DNA of 64,000 nucleotides, taken from the NCBI GenBank assembly GCA_003013855.2, contig ML058453.1, positions 6,069,861 to 6,133,860 of the forward strand, given 5' to 3'. Under the pieces are notes generated by a model. The model had not been told where the DNA came from and ran no database searches. It was given only the letters and a program-made list of their open reading frames with translations. Shown piece by piece: positions 54,003 through 64,000 of this stretch. The stretch comes from Liriodendron chinense. Its lineage: Eukaryota; Streptophyta; Magnoliopsida; Magnoliales; Magnoliaceae. A program made the translations under genes and the position numbers. How positions within the stretch are numbered: the first letter of the stretch is position 1; the number at the start of each line of letters is the position of its first letter.

Positions 54003-56579
54003 CTACTGAAATACATCCTTGGGATCAACAACTCCCATAGATGTCACATGCTCCTTAAAGAGTGTGATAGGAAGGCCTTTAGTGAGAGGATCCGCTATCA
54101 TCTGCCTTGTGCCGATGAGTTCCACAGACACTTGACGATTCTGAACTCTCTCCTTCACAACAAGATATTTGATGTCAATGTGCTTTGACCTCGATGAATG
54201 CTTGTTGTTGTTGGAGAAGTTAACTGCAGCTGAACTATCACAATAGACTTTCAATGGTTTCGGGATCATCTGCACAACTCGTAAACCAGAGAAAAAGCTC
54301 TGAAGCCAGACCGCCTGATTCGTGGCTTCATGACAAGCTACATACTCTGCTTCCATGGTAGATGATGCCGTAATCGACTGTTTCACGCTTTTCCATGATA
54401 CGGCTCCACCAACCATCATGAATACATAGCCTGAGGTGGACTTCTTGCTGTCGAGACAACCAGCAAAATCTGCATCTGTATATCCTACCAACTCCAAATG
54501 GTCGGATCTCCTGTATGTGAGTTCAAAGTCCTTTGTCCTTTGCAGGTAGCGCAACACTTTCTTTACAGCTATCCAATGATTCATTCCTGGATTGCTAAGG
54601 TACCTGCCCAACATTCCAACCACAAAAGCAATATCTGGACGCGTACAGACCTGAGCATACATGATGCTCCCTACTGCTGACGCATACGGAATAGCTTTCA
54701 TCTTGTCCTTCTCTAGGTCATTCTTAGGACACTGAAATTGACCAAACTTGTCACCTTTTACAATAGGTGCTTGGCCAGGAGCACAACCTTGCATGCCAAA
54801 CCTTTCGAGAACCCTATCAATATAGGCCCTCTGCGACAAGCCAAGTAATCCACGTGATCTGTCCCGGCTAATCTGAATGCCGATGACAAATGAAGCATCA
54901 CCAAGATCTTTCATCTCAAAATTTTGAGATAGAAATTTCTTAGTCTCACGCAACAATCCAATATCACTACTGGCCAATAAAATGTCGTCAACATACAAGA
55001 CCAAAATGATAAACTTACTCCCACTTATTTTCATATATATGCACTCATCCGCAGTGTTTTCAATGAAACCATATGAGGAAACAACTTCATGAAACTTTAG
55101 GTACCACTGTCGTGATGCCTGTTTCAACCCATAAATGGACTTCTTAAGTTTGCAGACCAGATGTTCTGAGCCTTTGGCTTTAAAACCTTCTGGCTGCAAC
55201 ATATATACGTTCTCCATTAGATCTCCATTGAGAAACGCAGTTTTTACGTCCATTTGATGTAGCTCTAAATCCATATGAGCCACAAGAGCCATAATGATCC
55301 TAAAGGAGTTTTTCTTAGATACAGGTGAGAAAGTCTCCTTAAAGTCAATGCCCTCACGCTGAGTGAAACCCTTTGCAACTAGTCTGGCTTTATACCTTTC
55401 GATATTGCCCTTAGAGTCCCGTTTGGTTTTAAATACCCATTTGTAACCAATCGGCCTAATCCCTTCAGGCAATTCAACAAGGTCCCAAACTTTGTTGTCC
55501 TTCATGGATTTCAATTCATCCTTCATGGCATCGAACCAATGAGAAGAATCCGCACTTTGTTCGACCTGTGAAAGGGATACAGGATCCTTTTCAACCCCAA
55601 TGTCAAACTCATGCTCCTGCAAATAGACGATGTAATCATCTGGTATTGCAGATCTTCTCTCTCTATGTGATCGTCTTAATGGCTCATTATTCTGAATTGG
55701 GTTTTCCATTTCCTCATCAGTGGGTTGTATTTGAGGTTGTACATGGTCGTCCATAGGGATCTCAGGGTCCACTGCTGGACGGACAGCCATGCTACTCTGA
55801 ATGATTGTGGTGGGAACCACAATCCGCTCTTCCTCAAATACAATATCTCTTAAATTTGTGCTCCCACTATCTTCAGTGTTCTCAATAAACCTAGCATTCC
55901 CAGTCTCAATGACTCTCATGGAATATGACGGACAATAAAATCTGAATCCTTTTGACCTTTCTGGGTATCCAATAAAGAAGCAACTAACAGTTCTAGGGTC
56001 AAGTTTTCTTTCATGCGGGTTATACGGTTTGGCTTCTGCAGGACAACCCCATACATGAAAATATCGTAGACTAGGCTTTCGCCCTGTCCACAATTCATAT
56101 GGAGTTTTCATTACAGCCTTACTTGGGACCCTATTAAGGATATGCACAGCTGTTTTCAACACATCACCCCACAAAGATTCTGGCAATGTAGAATTACTAA
56201 TCATAGATCGCACCATGTCCTTTAGGGTGCGATTACGCCTTTCCGCTACACCATTCTGCTCTAGAGTACCAGGCATGGTGTACTGGGCGACGATGCCACA
56301 ATCTTGTAGGTATCTAGCGAATGGACCTGGATTACGCCCAGATTCGTCATACCTTCCGTAGTACTCACCACCACGGTCGGATCTAACGACTTTGATCTTC
56401 CTGTCGAGTTGATTCTCGACTTCAGCCTTATAGATCTTAAATGTATCCAGGGCGTCTGATTTTTCGTTAATAAGGTACAAGTACCCATAACGAGAGTAGT
56501 CATCTATAAAAGTGATAAAATACTTCTGCCCATTCCAAGATGCTGTAGGGAATGGTCCGCAGATGTCTGTATGAATCAC
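54003..56579 (-). CDS. Copia pol: integrase, reverse transcriptase and RNase H part
   Basis: 858 codons open. Integrase occupies about residues 1-160 with catalytic D5, D68 and E107 (HTDICGPF, VRSDRGGEY, LEQNGVAERRN). A linker follows, then RT from about 345: DVKTAFLNGDL near 444-454 and the catalytic LYVDD at 528-532. Copia-type RNase H follows (YTDADFAGC...STMEAEYVA), and the frame ends MGVVDPKDVFQ. The ATG used is merely the first Met after the premature stop. The true frame continues upstream into 56691-58082 without a shift, so this is the second half of a single gag-pol frame. All catalytic residues visible here are intact. Confidence 0.95.
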   Translation of the reverse strand: MIHTDICGPFPTASWNGQKYFITFIDDYSRYGYLYLINEKSDALDTFKIYKAEVENQLDRKIKVVRSDRGGEYYGRYDESGRNPGPFARYLQDCGIVAQYTMPGTLEQNGVAERRNRTLKDMVRSMISNSTLPESLWGDVLKTAVHILNRVPSKAVMKTPYELWTGRKPSLRYFHVWGCPAEAKPYNPHERKLDPRTVSCFFIGYPERSKGFRFYCPSYSMRVIETGNARFIENTEDSGSTNLRDIVFEEERIVVPTTIIQSSMAVRPAVDPEIPMDDHVQPQIQPTDEEMENPIQNNEPLRRSHRERRSAIPDDYIVYLQEHEFDIGVEKDPVSLSQVEQSADSSHWFDAMKDELKSMKDNKVWDLVELPEGIRPIGYKWVFKTKRDSKGNIERYKARLVAKGFTQREGIDFKETFSPVSKKNSFRIIMALVAHMDLELHQMDVKTAFLNGDLMENVYMLQPEGFKAKGSEHLVCKLKKSIYGLKQASRQWYLKFHEVVSSYGFIENTADECIYMKISGSKFIILVLYVDDILLASSDIGLLRETKKFLSQNFEMKDLGDASFVIGIQISRDRSRGLLGLSQRAYIDRVLERFGMQGCAPGQAPIVKGDKFGQFQCPKNDLEKDKMKAIPYASAVGSIMYAQVCTRPDIAFVVGMLGRYLSNPGMNHWIAVKKVLRYLQRTKDFELTYRRSDHLELVGYTDADFAGCLDSKKSTSGYVFMMVGGAVSWKSVKQSITASSTMEAEYVACHEATNQAVWLQSFFSGLRVVQMIPKPLKVYCDSSAAVNFSNNNKHSSRSKHIDIKYLVVKERVQNRQVSVELIGTRQMIADPLTKGLPITLFKEHVTSMGVVDPKDVFQ

Positions 56580-56690
56580 TTCTAAGAGTCCTACGCTCCT
56601 AGTGGCACCCTTTTTCCTTATTCTAGTCTGTTTACCTTTAATGCAATCAATACAAACCCCAAAGTCTGAGAAGTCTAGGGAGTGAAGAAT

Positions 56691-58082
56691 TCATTCACGT
56701 ACAAGCCTTTCCAATCTCTCACGAGAGATATGGCCTAATCGCCTGTGCCATAGCATGGAGGAATTCTCACAATCTAAACTTCGTTTGATGCCTTTAGTGT
56801 TTCCATGTGATGAGTTAACGCTGTATACATGTAAAACATCCAAATCTAGCTGATAAAGGTTATTAACTAAAGTGCCAGAACCAATCACAACTGAATCATA
56901 GTAAATGCTTAATTTTCCGTTTGCAAATTTAAACTCATAACCAAATTTGTCCAAACGAGAAATGGAAACCAAATTGCGCCTTATAGAAGGCACACAAACA
57001 GTATCTACTAGATCAAGAAAGTGTCCTGACGATAACCTAAGCCTACAGACTCTAATAGCTTCCACGTTTGCTCTAATGCCGTTCCCCATATAGACTGATC
57101 TCTCTGCATCAGTTGGCGTCCGGCTTTGGAGCATATCCTGCATGGAATTACAAATGTGAATAGTTGCACCAGAATCTATCCACCAGGAGTCTGTGGACAT
57201 ATCAGCTAAATTTGATTCAAAACAGACTAAAATATGGTCTTTACCCTTAGAAACGAGCCATGCTTTAAAATCTTCACAATCCTTCTTCTGATGACCAGGC
57301 TTCTTGCAGAAGAAGCAGCCATCATTAGGACCCTTCTTTTTCTTCTTAAATGTCTTTCCAGACTTAGGCTGATTGCCACCCGCAGTACCCGTAGAACCTT
57401 TTCCTGAAGTGTGCTTTCTTTTCTTATTTCCTTTTCGTCCTTGACCAGATGTCACTAGGTGTGCACTATGTGTCTTGCTCGACCTTCTGAGTCTCTCTTC
57501 CTCCTGAACGCACTGAGATATCAGCTCGTTCAATGTCCACTTTTCCTTTTGAGTATTGTAACTGATTTGGAATTGACTGAATTGTGGAGGGAGGGAGTTC
57601 AGAACCAAGAAAATCAGGAGTTCATCCTCAATCTTAAGGTCTAATGCGCGGATTTTAGCCACCACATCAGACAATCCACCAATGTACTCCCTGATATTTC
57701 CTTGACCGTTATAGGTGGCTTGAGTCAATTTATGTAAAAGTGAACTCAGCTCAGCTTTATCCGATTTCTGAAATCGTTTTCCTATTTCAGTCAGGAAATC
57801 TTTAGCTTTCTCAGTGTCGGGCATGACATCCTGCATGGTCTCAGAAATCGAGTTCTTTATGATTTTGAGAAACATCTTATTTGACTTGGTCCAGGCCTTG
57901 TAGTGAGCCTTTGCTGAATCCGTGCTAGAATCAGTTGGAGTAGGAGGCTCTACTTCCTCCAGGGCCAAGTCCAAGTCCATGCAACCTAGGACTATTTCAA
58001 CGGACGACTTCCATTTGGAATAGTTGGACCCAGTAAGCAAAGGTATGGAATTGAATTGTGTTGGAATATTGGAAACAGTCAT
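56691..58082 (-). CDS. Copia gag, protease and integrase N-terminal part, ended by premature TGA
   Basis: 463 codons. A gag region of about 250 residues leads to a CCHC zinc knuckle (C256-C269, CFFCKKPGHQKKDC) that would bind element RNA. A retropepsin-like motif follows (WWIDSGAT, residues 300-307), then the GAG-pre-integrase module with MLWHRRLGHIS. The TGA at 56691-56693 falls just after it, in the integrase zinc-binding region. The next in-frame codons run straight into the integrase core at 56579. A single nonsense change therefore separates gag-protease from pol in this copy, whereas plant copia elements normally use one frame. Confidence 0.93.
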   Translation of the reverse strand: MTVSNIPTQFNSIPLLTGSNYSKWKSSVEIVLGCMDLDLALEEVEPPTPTDSSTDSAKAHYKAWTKSNKMFLKIIKNSISETMQDVMPDTEKAKDFLTEIGKRFQKSDKAELSSLLHKLTQATYNGQGNIREYIGGLSDVVAKIRALDLKIEDELLIFLVLNSLPPQFSQFQISYNTQKEKWTLNELISQCVQEEERLRRSSKTHSAHLVTSGQGRKGNKKRKHTSGKGSTGTAGGNQPKSGKTFKKKKKGPNDGCFFCKKPGHQKKDCEDFKAWLVSKGKDHILVCFESNLADMSTDSWWIDSGATIHICNSMQDMLQSRTPTDAERSVYMGNGIRANVEAIRVCRLRLSSGHFLDLVDTVCVPSIRRNLVSISRLDKFGYEFKFANGKLSIYYDSVVIGSGTLVNNLYQLDLDVLHVYSVNSSHGNTKGIKRSLDCENSSMLWHRRLGHISRERLERLVRE

Positions 58083-60293
58083 AGCTGGACATTCAAAAGC
58101 ATAAAACTCACATTAATAATCAAGTCCCTTATAACAATGCATGAACATAAACCACAAATATCATGCATGTATGAACATTCGATTGATTTTGGGCCTTCAA
58201 TCAAATGACCCAGAATGATGATGGGCCATAATCATCAAAATCTGGCAAGAGCCCAGCGTATCATCACAATTCCTCCTTTGGGCGAAATTATAACATACAT
58301 GAGGCTCTACTGAATCATGAAGTTGACCAATGTTGGTGAAATAAATCTAAGACGCTCATCATCTTTGGGTGAAATGAATCTCTCAGACCTATATCACCAT
58401 CACCAACCACTTCATTCCGCTCACATCCAGCCAAACGATGATACTTCTTTGTTTTGACCACCGCTCACCTGAATATGAACGCAACTGAATGCAATCCTAC
58501 AATGGAGTGTCACTGAATTCCATATACAGAAGTTTAGAAGTAGAAATCTTTGCCAATTGAGGTCACTTTAGTGGCTAACACAACCAGCTCCAATCTCACT
58601 CCTAGACTCAAGGATTGCTACATGGTTCTGCCCACAACGAACCATACTGCAGAAATTCTGATTCGGCCTAAAATACGGCTGATGTTGACCGCTCGTATGC
58701 TTAAACATGTTCTAAAGTGATGGTTCATTTGAGTTCTTAATGGTCAACTGCTCAATATCAGCCTTAAACATATGGGTAATGGCCCTATTTTAGGCCAAAT
58801 TTGAACTTAATAATGAATAACCATCTTCACTAAAACCCAGCCCAAGGTTGGGCCCAAAATGAGCATCAAATAGGGCCTATAATTGGGCTTGATTAGACAA
58901 GTAACAGGTACAAAGCCTAGCCCATAAAAATTTCATAAATATCTCCAGTTGGGCCTTATTCCAATCACCTTTGGATTAAATAGCAACAAGCCCAATTTTG
59001 GGTCCAGCAGATAGATGAAAAATAGGACCAACATTAAATCCAGGCACTGGACTTAATAGACAGGCCCAACGGCCCAATTCATGGAATATTAAGTGAGGGC
59101 ATTGGGCCCAAACTTCAAAACGGGCCTTAAAAAAAAATTTCAAAGATGAATTAGACATTAGGTATGAGGCCCAAAGATGGCTTGCAAGTTGGCCCTGATT
59201 GTCATCAAAGTGGGCCCTGAAGTAGGCCCTATGATCTACCCAAACAAGGGCCTAAATTAGCCAACTAGAAATAGGCCCAAAATAGCCATTAAGGTGGGCC
59301 TGAGAACTGTTAGAATTGGGCCCACTGGATGTGGCCCGCTCGGCACAAAACAGCTACCCGCTGTACATGCCCAAAATCAGCTCCACGCGAGAACACCCAA
59401 AACAGCAACCCGCTCGCTGGCGTGTACAGATATCAACTCCTAAATTAGCAGCCCCTTTCCATCTCTGAAGCCCTAGCCGCAGAAACGCCCTAGCCGCATC
59501 CTATCTTCTCCCCTGATTGGGAAGACCCAGCCGTCATCAACACCTCCACCATTAAAATCGGTTGCAGCAGGAGGAAGAGATGACGGATGGGCAGGGGGTT
59601 TTCACGGCCCCCGGAACAGCGCCAGGATCGGTGGCCGTGATCGCGGCTGCTGATCGCGGCTGCTGCCGCTGATAGCAGAGTCTGCAGCAGGAGATTGCAG
59701 AAGTTTTTTTTTTTTTTTTTTTATATAGCATGAAGTCGCTGCCGATCGGAATCCGATTGGAATCCGCGGCCGATCGGAAAGAGGAAAAAAAAAACCGGAG
59801 GTGGTGCTGCCGCTGATAGCATCATACCGCTGATAGCATCATACCGGAGGTGGTGCTGGCTTCATCAACGGCTACCACCGCTGCTGCTAAAGATGGCTGC
59901 CGCATGACAGCAAATGCATGGTCGGCAGCCGTGGGTGATGATCGCGGTGATGATCGCTGCTGTCGATCTCCCTGGCCGTCCAAACCACTTCCCCTTTTTT
60001 TTTTTATATATATATATATATATATCGCAGCATCTGCAGCCGTGGGGTTTCAGCTCCGTTTTTGTGTAATGGGTTCAATAATAGTAGCCGCGGCTAGAGG
60101 GGAGATCTCAGCCGTTGATCTCCATGGTTGACAGATTACAAGAATAGATGCCATCTACTCGGTAGAAACATAACTGATTGGGTCTGTAGGCTGACAAAAC
60201 TCAAAGGATAGGTCCGTACTCAAGGATTTCCAAGATTTTACTGAAATCGGAAAAATCCACCAAGATTGATGCATAGGTTGCTCTGATACCAAC
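58083..60293 (-). other. 2.2-kb leader of the copia element
   Basis: The sequence between the primer-binding site and the gag start. It contains about 20 GGCCCA/TGGGCC words in 58780-59345, a GC-rich part with CCCTAGCCGC repeats (59465-59500), T runs (59705-59722, 59995-60005) and an (AT)n run (60005-60025). I see no second gene. The length is large for a copia leader, suggesting acquired sequence. Confidence 0.7.
60280..60291 (-). other. Primer-binding site (initiator tRNA-Met)
   Basis: TGGTATCAGAGC on the minus strand, two bases inside the 5' LTR. It is complementary to the 3' end of plant initiator tRNA-Met, the standard primer of copia elements. Confidence 0.95.
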
Positions 60294-60759
60294 TGTAATA
60301 CTTAATCTTAATGCGGAATAATCGAATCGTTTATGCATCGAATAATGGAGATTCCATACTGTAATCTTAAAGCCATACCTGATTGGGAAGACATTCCCGA
60401 TGCTGCCGTGTTGCCGAGAAGAACTCTTGGTCTTCCGCACCTCACACCTTTAGGAGAACCTCTCAATGGGGACTAGGGTTTCTCGCTTATGTTGGTGAGG
60501 GGACCAAGACGTATATTTATAGGAAAGAGGGCCAGAGAAGCTTACCCATCACACTTCTCTCCTCTAGGGTCTCCACACCGTAGGTTTCCATATCTGGCTT
60601 AATAACCGCGCATAGGAACCACGGTTCAAGCGTCCCGCCCCAAACTTATTTGCAATGATCATAACTGTAGTGGGGCCCACTGAATCGCTCAATCTGAATG
60701 ATCCAACGGTCATGATCTAAACTGATGATCATGTGTGGCCCACCCAATGGAGTCTTACA
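60294..60759 (-). repeat. 5' LTR of the copia element
   Basis: 466 bp, TG...CA ends, next to the primer-binding site. A TATA-like TATAAATATACG lies near 60508-60523 in minus sense and could serve as promoter. Confidence 0.95.
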
Positions 60760-60954
60760 CCCACCATTTGGACGGTCCATATTTTAGTACACGTATCCCA
60801 CGTGTTCGGAGATGAGTAGACATCCTTTGACGGAAAGGTGATGTCCGTTAAGTCTTGAGTTTGACGCAGTTTCCGTTCATATGATTGGAATGCAAATAAC
60901 TTGGAGGGGCGATTTGAGCGCGAGTAGGACTAGAATGGACGCAGATTGTGCAAT

Positions 60955-61430
60955 GAGGAGCTTATCATCTGTGGGGGCCCACCTTGATGTATGTGTCTTA
61001 TCTACGCTGTCCATCCATTTTTACAGATCATTTTAGGGTATGATCTTAAAATTGAAGCATATCTAAAGTTTAAGTGGAACACACCACAGGAACAGTGGGA
61101 ATTGAATGCTTACCATTGAAAACTTCTTTAAGGCCCACACACAAGTTTTGGATTGAGCTGATATTTGTGTTTTTCCTTCATTCAGGTCTTTGTGACCTTA
61201 TGAACAAGTTAGATGGAAAATAAATATCATGGTGAGCCCTATAAAAGTTTCAACGGTAGATATCATTATCACCGCTATTTCCTGTGGTGTGGTCCACTTG
61301 AGATTTGGATATGCTTCCATTTTGGTATCGTAAAATAAAATAAGTTTCTAGAAAATATGAACGTCATGGACAAAATATAAACATCAAGGTGGGTCCCACA
61401 GAGAATCCGCACCCCGCTGTAGCGTGGGGG
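60955..61430. mobile_element. Foldback MITE of the CCGTCCAT family
   Basis: Left GGGCCCACCTTGATGTATGT, CTACGCTGTCCATCCATTTT and ACAGATCATTTTAGGGTATG; core CAGTGGGAATTGAATGCTTA; right AACATCAAGGTGGGTCCCAC followed by AGAATCCGCACC. The left flank has GGACGCAGATTGTGC, a diverged form of the GCAATCCGCGTCC end. Confidence 0.75.
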
Positions 61431-61476
61431 AGCTCGTCGCTACAGAACCCGCGTCTGGTGAGAGTCCCCGTTGGAG

Positions 61477-61968
61477 GAGTGGATTAAGTATTACCCTCAC
61501 TGTGGGACCCACCTTGATGGGTTTTTTTCGTATATCCACGCCGTCCATCCATTTTTCTAGCCCATTTTAGGACGTGTTCCAAAAAATTAAGCAGATACAC
61601 ATGAAGTACCACACCATAGGAAACAATGGTGATTGAACGCCTAACAATAAAAACTTTTTAGGGCCCATCATGATGTTTATTTTACATCAAACCCCTTGAT
61701 AAGGTCAGACATAGATGGAGGGAAAATACAAAGATTTGCTTGATCCAAAACTTTTGTAGCCTAAAAAAGATTTTAATGATCATTCTCCATTGTGTGGTCC
61801 ACCTGAGATTTGGATCTGCTAAAATTTTTGGAATCAAGTCCCACAACGAGCTGAAAAAACAGATGAACAAGGTGGATATACAACACACCCATCAAGGTGG
61901 GCCCCACACCATAAGCTTAACACCTACAAAGATGTTTCGGTAACACTTAATTCTCTCCCACCCGTGGA
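61477..61968. mobile_element. Foldback MITE, 'GGATTAAG..TTACC' terminal subfamily
   Basis: The element is about 61486-61958: left GGAGTGGATTAAGTATTACC, right GGTAACACTTAATTCTCTCC. Arms CACGCCGTCCATCCATTTTT and AACAAGGTGGATATACAAC. The flanks CCCGTTGGA and CCCGTGGA are nearly alike and may be a decayed 9-bp duplication. Confidence 0.75.
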
Positions 61969-61983
61969 TCGACGGATTGTATC

Positions 61984-62586
61984 ATAATGTGTAGGGCTCT
62001 CAATGGGTCGTATTTGAATCAGATCCAGTTTTGGATCCGGCTCTAAGTCCATATTTTTGTATACGGATTTGGATTAGATTCGGATCCAAAAGGTGATATC
62101 CATATCCAATTAATTTATAAATTGTTAGATCCATTTCCGATCCAAAATTCATATAACCATCAAATTCGGGTGGGATCTAGGTCCGAATCCACCCCATTAC
62201 AAATCTAAAAAATTATATAATATAATATATTTAATTTAATAGAAAAATGATTCAAATCCCACTATTTACGGTGGTATGGTTGACCTAAGAGAGGCATGGC
62301 CTCAATTTTGAGACATGACCTAAACTAATCTGTAAAATGGATGGCCAGCATGAATATAACATATCTAGTAAGGTGACAATGAGCTGGATTTTAATCGGAT
62401 TCGGATCAAACTTGGATATGTTCATGTGAATCAAAATTCGATCCATTCAAGTAATCAGACCTATTTTAAGATCCAACTCCAGTTCATTTAACCAATCGGA
62501 CCTATTTTAAAATCCAAATTTGCATTATAAAGATAGCGAATTGAATCTCGGATCTGACCCACTCCTTTGAGAGCCCTAATAACGTG
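61984..62586. mobile_element. hAT-like nonautonomous element (587 bp) with 8-bp target duplication
   Basis: The element is 61992-62578. The termini TAGGGCTCTCAA and TTGAGAGCCCTA are perfect 12-bp inverted repeats. The flanks ATAATGTG and ATAACGTG match at seven of eight. The interior has GGATCCGGCTCTAAG, TTCGGATCC and AATCGGATTCGGATC words around an AT-rich centre, plus a stretch of foldback-like sequence (62270-62370). No coding capacity. Confidence 0.88.
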
Positions 62587-62950
62587 GCATATATGGTTAA
62601 CGATGACCTTTACATGTGTTTATCAGCTTAAATGGCTGTGCACCAGCCGTTTGTGGTAAACGGTTGTAGTCATCCCATTTGCCTTGTTATATTGCAACCG
62701 TCCATCACATGCCGATTGGATAATTAGAAGGGACCATCTCTCTGGTTTTTAAACTGTTTTTTATAACGTCAAAGATGTGGGTCCACCATCATCATTGTAT
62801 GGATGCACCTACCATACTATTTAAAAGGTCTTATTTTAATGCACTAAATACTGGAACCGCATCTTACCTGGATTTGGAAGATTTTACTTTCAATTGCCCG
62901 CACGAATTTTGAGGGCTCCTTTAGCGTGGCTTCTATCCAATCGAACGGTC
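62587..62950. other. Intergenic, no gene seen
   Basis: No frame or repeat I can name. Confidence 0.5.
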
Positions 62951-62954
62951 CTGT

Positions 62955-63385
62955 CAGGCTCCGCGGGGCCTACTGTGGTATATATATGTTTTATCCAAGC
63001 CGTCCATTGAATTTTGAAAGATCATTTTAGGCTATGAACCAAAAAATGAGAAATATCAAAGGCTTGAATGGACCACACTAGCGTTGAAAGCTTCCTAAGG
63101 ACCACCGTGATGTTCTTTTGCCATCCAACCTATTCATAAGGTCACGTGGACGTGGATGAAGGAAAACATAAATATAAATTTAATCCAAAACTTTTGTAGG
63201 TTTTCAGACTCTTTCATGTGGTGTGGTCCACTTTGAGAATTTGATCAAACTCATTTTTGGACTCATCATGTAAAGTGATTTTTCAAAATGGATGAACAAA
63301 GCAGATAAAACACACGTCAATATGGGCCCCACAGAACCCCTACAAGACCGTCCGTCTGTAGCTAGTAGGGGTAGTACCCAATCCC
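62955..63385. mobile_element. Foldback MITE of the CCGTCCAT family
   Basis: Left GGGGCCTACTGTGGTATATA, AAGCCGTCCATTG and AGATCATTTTAGGCTATGA; core TTGCCATCCAACCTATTCAT; right AAAATGGATGAACAAAGCAG, CAATATGGGCCCCACAG, then GGTAGTACCCAATCC, the same end motif as 28406-29050. Confidence 0.72.
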
Positions 63386-64000
63386 TGGCCTATCCAATCG
63401 GCTCTCTCTTTATACCATATTACAATCAAAATCGTCAATCCAAACAGGCCGTAAAATGTTTGCAAGACGGGGGCAATTCATCAAGTGGACTTTCACCCCG
63501 TAGGTGTAGCCAGTCTGCTCATCAGGTGGGCCATACATGTACTAGAAACTGATGGTTTAAAATTTTGACCTCAAATCCCAAATTGATATACCATCATGGC
63601 TCATCCCAGCAGAATTGCCTGTTTTTTGGGCCAGAGCACCATTGACAGTGGGGACCACAAGATGAACAGCCCGGCCTCTCTCGATTCATGTACAAAACGG
63701 GTCAGGCTATGGGCTCTTCACCGGGAGATGACAAGTAGAAAGTGACAAATTTCCACAACCCATCTGGGAGAATGATGAATGAATCTGAACTGTCCATCTA
63801 ATTTCATCAGTAATGGATGACCAATATTTAAAAAAAAAAAAAAAAAAAACTATTCTAGCTATGAATTTTAAAGCTAGCTTGGATGCACTTTCTCAAAAGA
63901 GAGTGTCCTGCTTTATCAACCAACTTGGAATTGATTTTTGTTTTTTAGTGCTTATTTTACCCCGCTGGGGATGAGATGAGATTTGCAAGAGAGATGGGCA
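63386..64000. other. Intergenic to the window end, no gene seen
   Basis: The longest frame overlaps the foldback element edge and is not supported. An A run lies at 63830-63849. Confidence 0.5.

Larger units (their letters stand above)
53024..60759 (-). mobile_element. Complete young Ty1/copia LTR retrotransposon
   Basis: The 7736-bp element is flanked by CCCAC on both sides (53019-53023 and 60760-60764). Its 466-bp LTRs differ at four positions, all transitions (about 99.1% identity). On the minus strand the order is 5' LTR, primer-binding site, a 2.2-kb leader, gag-protease-integrase-RT-RNase H in one frame, polypurine tract, 3' LTR. The domain order integrase before RT places it in copia. 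One in-frame TGA interrupts the polyprotein frame. Otherwise it looks structurally intact. Confidence 0.97.

Noticed and set aside
59850..60131. Plus-strand 93-codon frame in the copia leader
   Set aside because: Low-complexity composition with an (AT)n tract; no similarity to a known protein, though antisense promoter activity nearby remains possible.

Overview
This is nuclear DNA from a flowering plant. It contains two host genes, both on the minus strand at the left end, followed by about 40 kb with no host gene that consists of layered transposable elements. The host genes have plant-specific architecture (a DYW-type PPR protein and a PH-ORD oxysterol-binding protein with ten GT-AG exons). 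The repeats are typical plant families: Ty1/copia, Ty3/gypsy, LINE, tRNA-derived SINEs, hAT-like and Mutator-like foldback MITEs. The density of 'GGGCCCACC...CCGTCCATCC' hairpin repeats and the large TE-filled introns suggest a large woody-angiosperm genome, perhaps a magnoliid, but I cannot fix the species from sequence alone.

Region 1 (1-4.8 kb): an intact, intronless DYW PPR gene (1397-3322, minus) that looks like the mitochondrial editing factor MEF10. A 60-bp minisatellite lies beyond its 3' end.

Region 2 (4.8-23.7 kb): one gene on the minus strand encoding an ORP1-type oxysterol-binding-protein-related protein. I reconstructed ten exons, 2427 nt and 808 residues. The introns are loaded with a 5'-truncated LINE carrying a 26-nt G run at its edge, a 464-bp hAT-like element with an 8-bp target duplication, a truncated gypsy element with integrase, chromodomain and one LTR, and several minisatellites.

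Region 3 (23.7-53 kb): no host gene supported. It is dominated by at least 17 foldback MITEs of one sequence theme, several with 9-bp target duplications as expected for Mutator-like elements. A 4.67-kb unit bounded by near-perfect 40-bp inverted repeats (29944-34616) carries inside it a 3.1-kb satellite of about 174-bp monomers arranged as about 348-bp A/B dimers. This is the most unusual structure in the window. SINE copies, a probable solo LTR of Tat/Athila type and fragments of other LTR elements are also present.

Region 4 (53-64 kb): a young, complete Ty1/copia retrotransposon on the minus strand (53024-60759) with 466-bp LTRs differing at four positions, a 5-bp target duplication, an initiator-Met primer-binding site, a polypurine tract and a polyprotein frame broken by a single in-frame TGA. 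Its 2.2-kb leader is unusually long and full of GGCCCA/TGGGCC words. More foldback MITEs and a second hAT-like element (61992-62578) complete the window.
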